Below, one piece after another: positions 1 through 6,236 of a stretch of 12,009 nt of DNA. The stretch is from an uncultured Pelagibacteraceae bacterium (lineage in GTDB: Bacteria; Pseudomonadota; Alphaproteobacteria; Pelagibacterales; Pelagibacteraceae), in assembly GCA_902572155.1 (NCBI GenBank), contig CACGET010000030.1, positions 1 through 12,009 of the forward strand, in the 5' to 3' direction. A program made the position numbers and the translations under genes. The notes under the pieces were generated by a model. The model searched no databases. It was not told where the DNA came from and worked only from the letters and a program-made list of their open reading frames with translations. The stretch's first letter is position 1. The number at the start of each line of letters is the position of its first letter.

Positions 1-1042
1 CTAATTTTGCACCTTCGTCAATTCCAACTTGAATTAAAGATTGAATTTTATCAAATTGAGTTTTTGACACCACAGGACCAATATGATCTCCTTCTTTTGT
101 GGCAACATCAACTTTCATTGAATTTGCAAAATTTTTAACTCTTTCAACTGTCTCGTCATAAATAGATTTTTCAACTAACATTCTAGTAGGTGCATTACAT
201 GACTGACCTGTATTCCTAAAGCATCTTAAAGCACCTCTTTCAACTGCCTCTGCATCAGCATCTTTAAAAATTATATTGGCACCTTTTCCTCCTAATTCCA
301 AACTTACTCTTTTAAAATCATTAGCTGCATTCTGTGAAATTAAAGCTCCTGCCCTAGTTGATCCAGTAAATGAAATCATATTTACATCTGGATGACTAGT
401 TAAAGCATTTCCTGTTACTGCACCATCTCCATTTACTAAATTGAAAACACCTTTTGGTAATTTAATTTCGTCAATCATTTCTGCCAAAATCATTGAGGAT
501 AATGGTGCTATTTCTGAAGGCTTAAGAACCATCGTGCAACCAGCAGCAATTGCAGGAATTACTTTCAAACAAGTTTGGTTCATTGGCCAATTCCAAGGTG
601 TGATTAATGCACAAACTCCCTTTGGCTCATGTAAAATATTGTTATTAGGAGCATGATCACCTAAAATTTTTTCAAAAGTATATTCCTTAAGGACTCTAAT
701 GTATGATTTGATATGACTGGCGCCAGTTCCAGCTTGTAATTGAGTTGAAAAATCAATTGGCGCACCCATTTCTAAAGATATCGCTTTAGCCATATCGGAC
801 CATCTCTTTTTATAAAGATCATATAGAGCCTCAAGATATTTTAACCTTTCTTCTTTTGTAGAAAATGCCCAAGTTTCAAAAGCTTTAGTTGCTGCACTTA
901 CTGCATCATTAACATCCTCAACATCACCTAATGATATAACTGCACATTCTTCCTCTGAAGATGGATCTATTACTTTTAAGTCGTTAGGTTTTTTGGGAGA
1001 AACCCATTCTCCATTAATATAAAATTTTTTTTGATCTAGCAT
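1..1042 (-). CDS. NAD(P)-dependent aldehyde dehydrogenase, C-terminus cut by window edge
   Basis: An aldehyde dehydrogenase superfamily protein oxidising an aldehyde to its acid with NAD or NADP. The frame is open from ATG at 1042 to the left edge without a stop: 347 residues of the usual 470-500, so roughly 125-150 C-terminal residues lie outside. Visible family motifs are PWNWP (149-153, with the oxyanion-hole Asn151), FTGST (225-229, cofactor-binding turn), the LELGG motif with general-base Glu249, and GQSC with nucleophile Cys282. All catalytic residues seen are intact. An AAAGGA ribosome site lies 12 bases upstream (1054-1059). It starts 20 bases after the ureohydrolase stop, so the two are probably co-transcribed. 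That context suggests an aminobutyraldehyde or guanidinobutyraldehyde substrate, but substrate cannot be read from these motifs; betaine-aldehyde or other aldehydes are possible. Family is certain, substrate is not. Confidence 0.93.
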   Translation of the reverse strand, partial: MLDQKKFYINGEWVSPKKPNDLKVIDPSSEEECAVISLGDVEDVNDAVSAATKAFETWAFSTKEERLKYLEALYDLYKKRWSDMAKAISLEMGAPIDFSTQLQAGTGASHIKSYIRVLKEYTFEKILGDHAPNNNILHEPKGVCALITPWNWPMNQTCLKVIPAIAAGCTMVLKPSEIAPLSSMILAEMIDEIKLPKGVFNLVNGDGAVTGNALTSHPDVNMISFTGSTRAGALISQNAANDFKRVSLELGGKGANIIFKDADAEAVERGALRCFRNTGQSCNAPTRMLVEKSIYDETVERVKNFANSMKVDVATKEGDHIGPVVSKTQFDKIQSLIQVGIDEGAKL

Positions 1043-1062
1043 TTCGAGAAACTATCCTTTCT

Positions 1063-2022
1063 TTATGATTTTGCAAATAAATTTGTAAGTTCGTAAACTA
1101 TTGTTGCGGCAGCTAATGAAGTAACTTCTGCATGATCATAAGCTGGTGAAACTTCAACTACATCTGCAGAAACAAGATTTAAACCAGATAGTCCTCTTAA
1201 AACATTAACCATTTCTCTTGTAGTCATTCCTGCAATTTCTGGAGTTCCTGTACCTGGTGCAAAAGCGGGGTCAAGCACATCAATATCTATAGATAAATAT
1301 AAAGGGTTATCCCCTACTCTTTTTTTAATTCTCTCAGCAATTTTGTCTGTTCCTTCTGTTTGAAACTCATCGCAATGAATAATTTTAAAACCAAAACTTT
1401 CATCATTTTTTATATCTTCCCTACTGTAAAGTGGGCCTCTAATACCGACATGCATAGATGCATCATCTAAAAATAACCCTTCTTCTCTTGCTCTTCTAAA
1501 AGGAGTGCCATGTGTATATGGTGCTCCAAAATATGTATCCCATGTATCTAAGTGGGCATCAAAATGAACTAAAGAAACGGGACCTTTATTTTTTTTATTA
1601 ATTGCTCTTAATAATGGGACTGCAATTGTATGGTCCCCTCCTAAACTAATAATGCCACCAACTTTTTTTAATAAATCAGTTGCTCCTACTTCAATTTGTT
1701 TAATAGCTTCATCTATACTAAATGGGTTACATGAAATATCTCCTGCATCTGCAACTTGCTGTATTTTAAATGGTTCAACATCATAATTTGGATGGTAGTT
1801 AGTTCTTAAATGTCTAGAAGCTTGTCTTATGCTTTGAGGACCAAATCTTGCACCAGGTCTATAACTAGTACCAGCATCAAACGGAATTCCAACTATTGCT
1901 ACGTCACAACTTTCAACATCTCTTAATTCTGGCAATCTTGCAAAAGTTGAAGGACCAGCAAATCTTGGAACTTTAGTACCACTAACGGGTTGAATAGGAT
2001 TTTTATTGCGATCTTTTTTCAT
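1063..2022 (-). CDS. speB: Agmatinase-type ureohydrolase (agmatinase or guanidinobutyrase)
   Basis: A cytosolic binuclear-manganese ureohydrolase that releases urea from a guanidino compound: agmatine to putrescine, or 4-guanidinobutyrate to GABA. At 319 residues it has the normal family length. All expected metal-binding motifs are present: GGDH (128-131, His131), DAHLD (155-159; Asp155, His157, Asp159) and SIDIDVLDP (244-252; Asp246, Asp248), followed by PGTGTPE (256-262). The HGT at 171-173 lies in the substrate-side loop. ATG at 2022 is the first start, with a short leader and no clear ribosome site. An aldehyde dehydrogenase follows 20 bases downstream, consistent with a polyamine/guanidino route ending in GABA or a similar acid. 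Agmatinase, guanidinobutyrase and guanidinopropionase share these motifs, so speB is the best family label rather than a proven substrate. Confidence 0.9.
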   Translation of the reverse strand: MKKDRNKNPIQPVSGTKVPRFAGPSTFARLPELRDVESCDVAIVGIPFDAGTSYRPGARFGPQSIRQASRHLRTNYHPNYDVEPFKIQQVADAGDISCNPFSIDEAIKQIEVGATDLLKKVGGIISLGGDHTIAVPLLRAINKKNKGPVSLVHFDAHLDTWDTYFGAPYTHGTPFRRAREEGLFLDDASMHVGIRGPLYSREDIKNDESFGFKIIHCDEFQTEGTDKIAERIKKRVGDNPLYLSIDIDVLDPAFAPGTGTPEIAGMTTREMVNVLRGLSGLNLVSADVVEVSPAYDHAEVTSLAAATIVYELTNLFAKS

Positions 2023-2078
2023 TTATAAATAAAATGTACTATATTCTTTTTAAATCGAATATCATCTAAATTACTATT
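2023..2078. promoter_or_regulatory. Short divergent promoter region between speB-like gene and peptidase gene
   Basis: These 56 bases separate two divergent starts. On the minus strand TATAGT (2043-2038) is a good -10 candidate about 15 bases before the ureohydrolase ATG, which would give a leader of about 10 bases. On the plus strand TATATT (2040-2045) could serve the peptidase gene. The two boxes overlap. I see no convincing -35 hexamer or operator repeat, and in such AT-rich DNA -10-like words are common, so this is tentative. Confidence 0.35.
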
Positions 2079-2801
2079 ATGAGGATTATAAAAGTCATAT
2101 TTATACTACTTTTTTTTATAACTCCTGTAAAATCAAATACCATTTATAATCTAATTAAAATTCCAAATTTAGAAATTTTTGAATTGAAAACATCTAATAA
2201 ATTAAAATATTTTTATGCTGAAAGACCATTTACTATTGGCATTCAAAATAATATCGAATGTACTAATTCAGATAAACAAACCTATGATAAGAAATATAAA
2301 GTTATCTCAGATAATTTAGATAAATACTCAAGGAATTTTTTAAGAAAGATTAATCTAAAATATGTTGTGATGTGTGAGAGTTTATCAATATCAGGGATTA
2401 ACACGGCTGGTATCCCAGACCACTTAATGAAAACACTTATACTTGATATAAAGTTTGATGAAGATCATTTTGAAAGAGTAATTCATCATGAGGTATTTCA
2501 TATAATAAATGACGGTTTTAAATATTTATTTAATGAAACAGAGTGGAAAAAATTTAATAAAACAAATTTTAAATATGCAAAATGTTCTACTTGTACTGAT
2601 AAATTAGGTTTAGATACCTATGAAAAAACTGACGGTTTTTTTACTGAGTATTCAAAATCAACAGCTTCAGAGGATATGGCAGAAGTTTTTTCTCATTTAA
2701 TAACAGATAAGTATAAAAATGAAAACGATATTATCATAAAAAACAAAATTAAATTTATCAAGGATAAGATAAAAATAATCGACAAAGATTTTATTTTTTA
2801 G
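2079..2801 (+). CDS. Exported HExxH zinc metallopeptidase-like protein
   Basis: A 240-residue protein of unknown substrate. The N-terminus looks like a signal peptide: basic residues, then a hydrophobic stretch (about 4-16) and a possible cleavage after Ser19, so it probably acts in the periplasm or is lipid-free and secreted. The zinc motif HEVFH is at 137-141 (His137, Glu138, His141). A second motif, GFFTEYSKSTASEDMAE (186-202), resembles the G-F-x-x-x-Y...EDxAE pattern of putative zinc-binding metallopeptidases, in which a glutamate here would be the third zinc ligand. CxxC at 169-172 could form a disulfide or bind metal. The C-terminal 30 residues are very rich in lysine and isoleucine. 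The next gene starts two bases after its stop, so the two are probably translated from one message. Peptidase fold is well supported by motifs; activity and substrate are inference. Confidence 0.8.
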   Translation: MRIIKVIFILLFFITPVKSNTIYNLIKIPNLEIFELKTSNKLKYFYAERPFTIGIQNNIECTNSDKQTYDKKYKVISDNLDKYSRNFLRKINLKYVVMCESLSISGINTAGIPDHLMKTLILDIKFDEDHFERVIHHEVFHIINDGFKYLFNETEWKKFNKTNFKYAKCSTCTDKLGLDTYEKTDGFFTEYSKSTASEDMAEVFSHLITDKYKNENDIIIKNKIKFIKDKIKIIDKDFIF

Positions 2802-2803
2802 AT

Positions 2804-3451
2804 ATGATCGAAAAGATTAAAGCTACTATTTCTGAAAAAATTATATTTTTTTTTTTAATAATTTTAGGAATTTTTTCTATAAGTTTCACTGTAATTGTTA
2901 AAAATAAATGTTTATTCATCAAAAATATTGATCCAAAAAATATAAGTTTCGAGAATCCAAAAAATATTGCAATATTGAATGTTGATTGTGGTAACGTTAT
3001 TATTGAACTTTACCCAAATTTATCTCCTAATGCCGTTGAAAGATTTAAAGATTTAATTAAATCTGAAGCATATAATAATATTGCATTTCATAGGGTAATC
3101 AAAAATAAATTAATTCAAGGAGGGGATATTGAGTTTGGAAGAAAAGATAAATTAGATTATGGAAAAATTGGAACAGGAAAATCAGGCCTGGGAACAATTA
3201 AATCTGAAATAGAAAATCATTTTGATTTTAAAAAGGGCAGTGTAGGATTGGCAAGATCCTTAAAATATGACACTGAAGATAGTCAATTTTTTATAATACT
3301 GGAGGATGAACCACTTTTTGAGGGTGAATATACTCCTGTAGGTAAAGTATTATTTGGATTAGATGCTCTATATAAAATAAAATATTCTCATAGATCTGAA
3401 TATGTTTTAAGACCTGACTTTATAATTACGTTTAAAATGTTAGAGTATTGA
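2804..3451 (+). CDS. Membrane-anchored cyclophilin-type peptidyl-prolyl isomerase
   Basis: Cyclophilins catalyse cis-trans isomerisation at proline bonds and assist protein folding. This 215-residue protein has one N-terminal hydrophobic segment (about 13-32), which is either a membrane anchor or an uncleaved signal, placing the catalytic domain in the periplasm. The domain covers about 54-213. Core motifs are FHRVI (95-99, with the catalytic Arg97), QGGD (105-108) and SQFFI (160-164). The region after it (DEPLFEGEYTPVGKV, 168-182) lacks the Trp and His that help form the binding pocket in human CypA, as in many bacterial forms. It sits two bases after the exported peptidase gene and one base before the next gene, so folding and proteolysis of envelope proteins may be coupled. 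An 11-T run (2846-2856) lies in the membrane segment. Confidence 0.9.
   Translation: MIEKIKATISEKIIFFFLIILGIFSISFTVIVKNKCLFIKNIDPKNISFENPKNIAILNVDCGNVIIELYPNLSPNAVERFKDLIKSEAYNNIAFHRVIKNKLIQGGDIEFGRKDKLDYGKIGTGKSGLGTIKSEIENHFDFKKGSVGLARSLKYDTEDSQFFIILEDEPLFEGEYTPVGKVLFGLDALYKIKYSHRSEYVLRPDFIITFKMLEY
2846..2856 (+). repeat. Poly-T tract (11 T) inside the cyclophilin coding region
   Basis: Eleven consecutive T encode Phe15-Phe17 and part of Leu18 of the cyclophilin membrane segment. A gain or loss of one T would truncate the protein early. It could be a slippage site or simply the result of AT bias in a Phe-rich hydrophobic helix. Confidence 0.9.
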
Positions 3452-3452
3452 G

Positions 3453-3761
3453 ATGACAAAAAAAATTGTATTTGCTAGTTTTTATCCCAAGAAAGATACA
3501 GTGCTTGAAGTAAGAAAAATAATAGAGTCCATGATAAATTCAAGTAGATCTGAGCAAGGAAATGAACTTTATAACTTTTATGAAGAAAAAGAAAATGATA
3601 GCAATCAAATTTCTTTTCATCTATTTGAAATATATAAAAATGATAAAGCTTTAGATTTTCATAGAAATACATCTTATTACAAAAATTATAGATCTAAAAT
3701 TTTAAATCTATTACAAAAACCTATTGAGGTCAAAATTTTACAGTCGTTAGACTCAATTTAA
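3453..3761 (+). CDS. Small ABM-fold (antibiotic biosynthesis monooxygenase-like) protein
   Basis: A 102-residue protein that looks like the dimeric alpha/beta-barrel ABM family, which includes quinol monooxygenases such as YgiN and heme-degrading IsdG types. Visible features are a first beta strand (KIVFASFYPK), a helix with the typical spacing (17-30), a middle strand (about 52-60, FHLFEIYKND) and the HRNTSYYKNY helix start (70-79), which matches the common F-x-x-H-x-x-S/T-x-x-F/Y pattern. There is no signal peptide, so it is cytoplasmic. It starts one base after the cyclophilin stop and ends 8 bases before the convergent dehydrogenase. Its link with the peptidase and cyclophilin is not obvious. 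Family assignment is from fold pattern only; catalytic activity is unproven. Confidence 0.72.
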   Translation: MTKKIVFASFYPKKDTVLEVRKIIESMINSSRSEQGNELYNFYEEKENDSNQISFHLFEIYKNDKALDFHRNTSYYKNYRSKILNLLQKPIEVKILQSLDSI

Positions 3762-3769
3762 ATATTTTA

Positions 3770-4798
3770 TTAATAACCTAACTCTTTATCAATTTGATTT
3801 GTTAGTTCCTTTTTTTTAATAAATAATTTTAAATTTTTTACAAACAACTCTAAAGTCAATTTTACATAATTTCCGTTGTCATCAGAAGAAACATGAGGTG
3901 TAATAATTAAATTTTTAATATTCCAAAGTCTGGAATTTTTATCAATTGGTTCAGGATTAAAAACATCTAATATTGCTCCTGCTAAGTCGTTGTTTTCAAG
4001 TTTGTCACACAAAACTTCATAATCTAATGCTGATTGTCTGCCAATATTTACAATTCCACAAGTTGATTTAAGCAAGTCCAGTCTTCTTTTATCGATCATA
4101 TTTTTGGTTTCTGGTGTTTCTGGTAGCGCAAGATATAAAATATCAGCAATTGGAAGAACAGAATCCAACTTATCAATTGTGATAGTTTTTGAGCATCCTT
4201 CTACAGACTTTCCTTTTTTATTAACCCCTATTATATTTGCACCCAATGGTGCAACAAGTTTGGCCATAGATGAACCTAGAGATCCTGTTCCTATAAGTAC
4301 AATATTTTTTCCTGCAATTGGATTTCCAAATGTTGAGATAAAATCCTTGTTTTTTTGATTTGTTACTATCTTAGGTATATGATTTTGAAGCATCAAAACA
4401 CTCATTAAGCCAAATTCTCCAGCTTTCTTTGCATGAACACCACTACTATTTGTAATTTTTAAACCATCATACACCCAATTAAAAGGAAACATATGCTCCA
4501 CCCCTGCTGCTGTACAATGGATCCATTTTAAATTTGGAGCGATTTCTTTTAAGTTTTTTGTTGGAAAATCATATGTAAGTAAAATATCAGAATTTGACAT
4601 CGATGAATTAAAATTATCCTCATCCCAATCAATAATAAATTCTATTTGATCTTTGATTTCAGTTTCATTTTCCAATGCTTTTTCAAAATGTTCTTTTGTA
4701 ATTGTAAAATTTTTCTCTCCCTCTAAATCACATGGAAAAGTCCCTGGACGTCCATGATTATTTTTAATATGAATTTTGATCTTTTTATTATTAGTCAA
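3770..4798 (-). CDS. D-isomer-specific 2-hydroxyacid dehydrogenase, TTG start
   Basis: A cytosolic NAD(P)-linked oxidoreductase interconverting 2-oxoacids and D-2-hydroxyacids, 342 residues long, slightly longer than the GhrA/GhrB norm. The Rossmann motif GTGSLG is at 170-175. Catalytic residues are present: Arg254 in NIGRQS, Glu283 in NPEP and His302 in TPHVSS. After the second strand (IIGVNKKG, 189-196) there is Asn193-Lys-Lys rather than the acidic residue that favours NADH, which hints at NADPH. The start is TTG at 4798, because the reading frame has no Met until residue 67 and an AGAGAGG ribosome site lies 5 bases before TTG. It overlaps the end of the Rieske gene by 8 bases, so they form a translationally coupled pair. 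It may reduce or oxidise a hydroxyacid made in the Rieske pathway. Specific substrate is unknown. Confidence 0.9.
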   Translation of the reverse strand: MTNNKKIKIHIKNNHGRPGTFPCDLEGEKNFTITKEHFEKALENETEIKDQIEFIIDWDEDNFNSSMSNSDILLTYDFPTKNLKEIAPNLKWIHCTAAGVEHMFPFNWVYDGLKITNSSGVHAKKAGEFGLMSVLMLQNHIPKIVTNQKNKDFISTFGNPIAGKNIVLIGTGSLGSSMAKLVAPLGANIIGVNKKGKSVEGCSKTITIDKLDSVLPIADILYLALPETPETKNMIDKRRLDLLKSTCGIVNIGRQSALDYEVLCDKLENNDLAGAILDVFNPEPIDKNSRLWNIKNLIITPHVSSDDNGNYVKLTLELFVKNLKLFIKKKELTNQIDKELGY

Positions 4799-6146
4799 AA
4801 CTACCTCTCTCTTCCATCTTATTGAGATTACTTATAATATTGGCATCACGTTCTTTAAGTGGCATATCTTCTAACTCAAATTGCATCTTCATAACTGATG
4901 AGCAAATTTGTTTGACAAATTTTCTATCATTTTTATTTCTTTTAGGAGCTCTTAGCACAGTATCTTGTCCATTAGTTCTTATAATTTGTCCCTTAATTTT
5001 TTGTGGTTGAGGAGGATCTTTTCCTTCCTCTAAACTTTTAATTAATTTTCTAATTCTTCTTCTATAAGTCATAATACCTTTATCTGTTGGCATTAAATGT
5101 TCTCCTTTATGGCGGCTGATTGAGCCCATTCCTTCTACTGCTTCGGCATCACCAGGACTTTTTTGTTTTTCTTCAAAACTTCTATTTGATATTTCTCCTG
5201 CCTCAATCCTCTCATATCCTTCCTGGTTATTAAATTCAATTGGATCACCTCGTTCACCAAAATTTGCCCATGCTAAAGCAACACAATGGTTGTCATCAAC
5301 TGGTATTACCCATCTTGTGAATGAACTTCTTCCAAAATATTTACTCTTTGTGCCGTCTGCTGCAAAGGCTGCACCAGCTTGGGTAAAATTAGGTAAAATT
5401 AATTCATTTACTCTAACCCAAACATTGTCATTTATTCTTCTAGTATTACATCCTAGATATTGAACTCCCCTTTCATAAAAATCTATCTCACCGACTTCAG
5501 CAAAACCTTTTGAAAATTGAACTCCTGAGCTCTGTCCATGTAAAAAAGATGTGTGAACAGGATCCATAATTGCATCTAAGACTTGTATCCAATTACAGTT
5601 ATAATCTATTCGATATGGACTTGATGTATTTCCTTCTATTTCAAATGCATCATAACGAGGAAATTCTGGAATTTTTTCCATTGGTCCAAGATAAGAAAAT
5701 ACTAGACCATTAAATTCAATTACTGGATAAGCTCCCAGCTTAAATTTCTCTCTTAGTTTTGTGGCTTGTTTTGAGTCTGCTTCCTCTCCTGGAGTTTCTA
5801 AAATCTCTCCATTTGTAGAAAACAACCACCCATGATAACAACATCTAATTCCTTCATTTTCAATTTTGCCATAAACTAAGGAAGCTCTTCTGTGTGGACA
5901 GGCTTTATGAACTAAACCAATTTCTCCTTTCTTTGTTTTAAATATTACCAAATCTTCTCCTAAAATTTTTATTTCTTTGGGAGTTGAACTTACTTCTGAA
6001 GTTAGAGCTACAGGATGCCAATATCTTCTAAGATATTCTCCACAAGGTGTATTGGCATCAGTTCTTGCTATAATCTCATCAATTTTTGGAGTTATAGTTT
6101 GTTTGTATCCCCTAAAATCCTGTTTTTTAAATTCATGATTATTCAT
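4791..6146 (-). CDS. Rieske non-heme iron oxygenase, phthalate-dioxygenase-like oxygenase subunit
   Basis: The oxygenase component of a Rieske mono- or dioxygenase, 451 residues. The [2Fe-2S] site is CPHR (Cys83, His85) plus CCYH (Cys102, His105). The mononuclear iron site is seen in DPVHTSFLH (195-203): bridging Asp195, ligands His198 and His203. A later segment, GDAEAVEG (332-339) followed by EHLMPTD (349-355) and YRRRIRKL (361-368), matches the C-terminal pattern of phthalate dioxygenase and related group I enzymes; Asp333 is the probable third iron ligand. These enzymes take electrons from a separate reductase, which is not in the window. It is the first gene of a two-gene minus-strand unit with the D-2-hydroxyacid dehydrogenase and is divergent from another Rieske gene. 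Substrate may be an aromatic acid or an O/N-methyl compound; the sequence does not decide. Confidence 0.92.
   Translation of the reverse strand: MNNHEFKKQDFRGYKQTITPKIDEIIARTDANTPCGEYLRRYWHPVALTSEVSSTPKEIKILGEDLVIFKTKKGEIGLVHKACPHRRASLVYGKIENEGIRCCYHGWLFSTNGEILETPGEEADSKQATKLREKFKLGAYPVIEFNGLVFSYLGPMEKIPEFPRYDAFEIEGNTSSPYRIDYNCNWIQVLDAIMDPVHTSFLHGQSSGVQFSKGFAEVGEIDFYERGVQYLGCNTRRINDNVWVRVNELILPNFTQAGAAFAADGTKSKYFGRSSFTRWVIPVDDNHCVALAWANFGERGDPIEFNNQEGYERIEAGEISNRSFEEKQKSPGDAEAVEGMGSISRHKGEHLMPTDKGIMTYRRRIRKLIKSLEEGKDPPQPQKIKGQIIRTNGQDTVLRAPKRNKNDRKFVKQICSSVMKMQFELEDMPLKERDANIISNLNKMEERGSFD
4804..4810 (-). promoter_or_regulatory. Ribosome binding site supporting a TTG start
   Basis: AGAGAGG on the minus strand lies 5 bases before TTG at 4798, inside the end of the upstream Rieske gene. 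It is the reason for placing the dehydrogenase start there. Confidence 0.6.
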
Positions 6147-6172
6147 AATTCTTAGACATAAATTAATATCTT

Positions 6173-6178
6173 ATTGTA
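6173..6178 (-). promoter_or_regulatory. Candidate -10 box for the minus-strand Rieske operon
   Basis: TACAAT on the minus strand (5 of 6 matches to TATAAT) lies about 27 bases before the ATG at 6146 and touches one arm of the inverted repeat. No -35 hexamer is found at the usual spacing; a TTGAGA occurs only 11 bases upstream. Tentative. Confidence 0.4.
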
Positions 6179-6204
6179 AAGCTTAATATTCTCAAATAAG
6201 CTTT
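6178..6204. promoter_or_regulatory. Perfect inverted repeat centred between divergent Rieske genes, probable operator
   Basis: AAAGCTTA (6178-6185) and TAAGCTTT (6197-6204) are perfect inverted copies separated by 11 bases, with half-site centres 19 bases apart (about two helical turns). The symmetry centre (6191) coincides with the midpoint between the two start codons (6146 and 6237). Each arm also holds the palindrome AAGCTT. This geometry suits a dimeric regulator acting on both promoters. The other reading is a stem-loop with an 11-base loop, but there is no T-run terminator behind it and no gene upstream to terminate. Confidence 0.6.
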
Positions 6205-6215
6205 TCAATATAAAT

Positions 6216-6221
6216 TATAAT
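6216..6221 (+). promoter_or_regulatory. Candidate -10 box (TATAAT) for the plus-strand five-gene operon
   Basis: An exact TATAAT lies 15 bases before the ATG at 6237. Transcription would start near 6228, giving a leader of only about 9 bases with no visible ribosome site, so the first gene may be translated almost leaderlessly. The -35 region would fall on the right arm of the inverted repeat. Confidence 0.5.
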
Positions 6222-6236
6222 TTTTAAAATCTATTT

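Noticed and set aside
441..656. Short plus-strand open frame
   Set aside because: It lies antisense inside the aldehyde dehydrogenase, whose motifs are unbroken across it, and its own translation shows no domain.
4104..5010. Two short plus-strand open frames inside the dehydrogenase and minus-strand Rieske genes
   Set aside because: Both are antisense to genes with intact catalytic motifs and lack ribosome sites and recognisable content.
6178..6204. Rho-independent terminator
   Set aside because: It lies between two divergent starts, so no transcript needs to end there, and there is no T-run.
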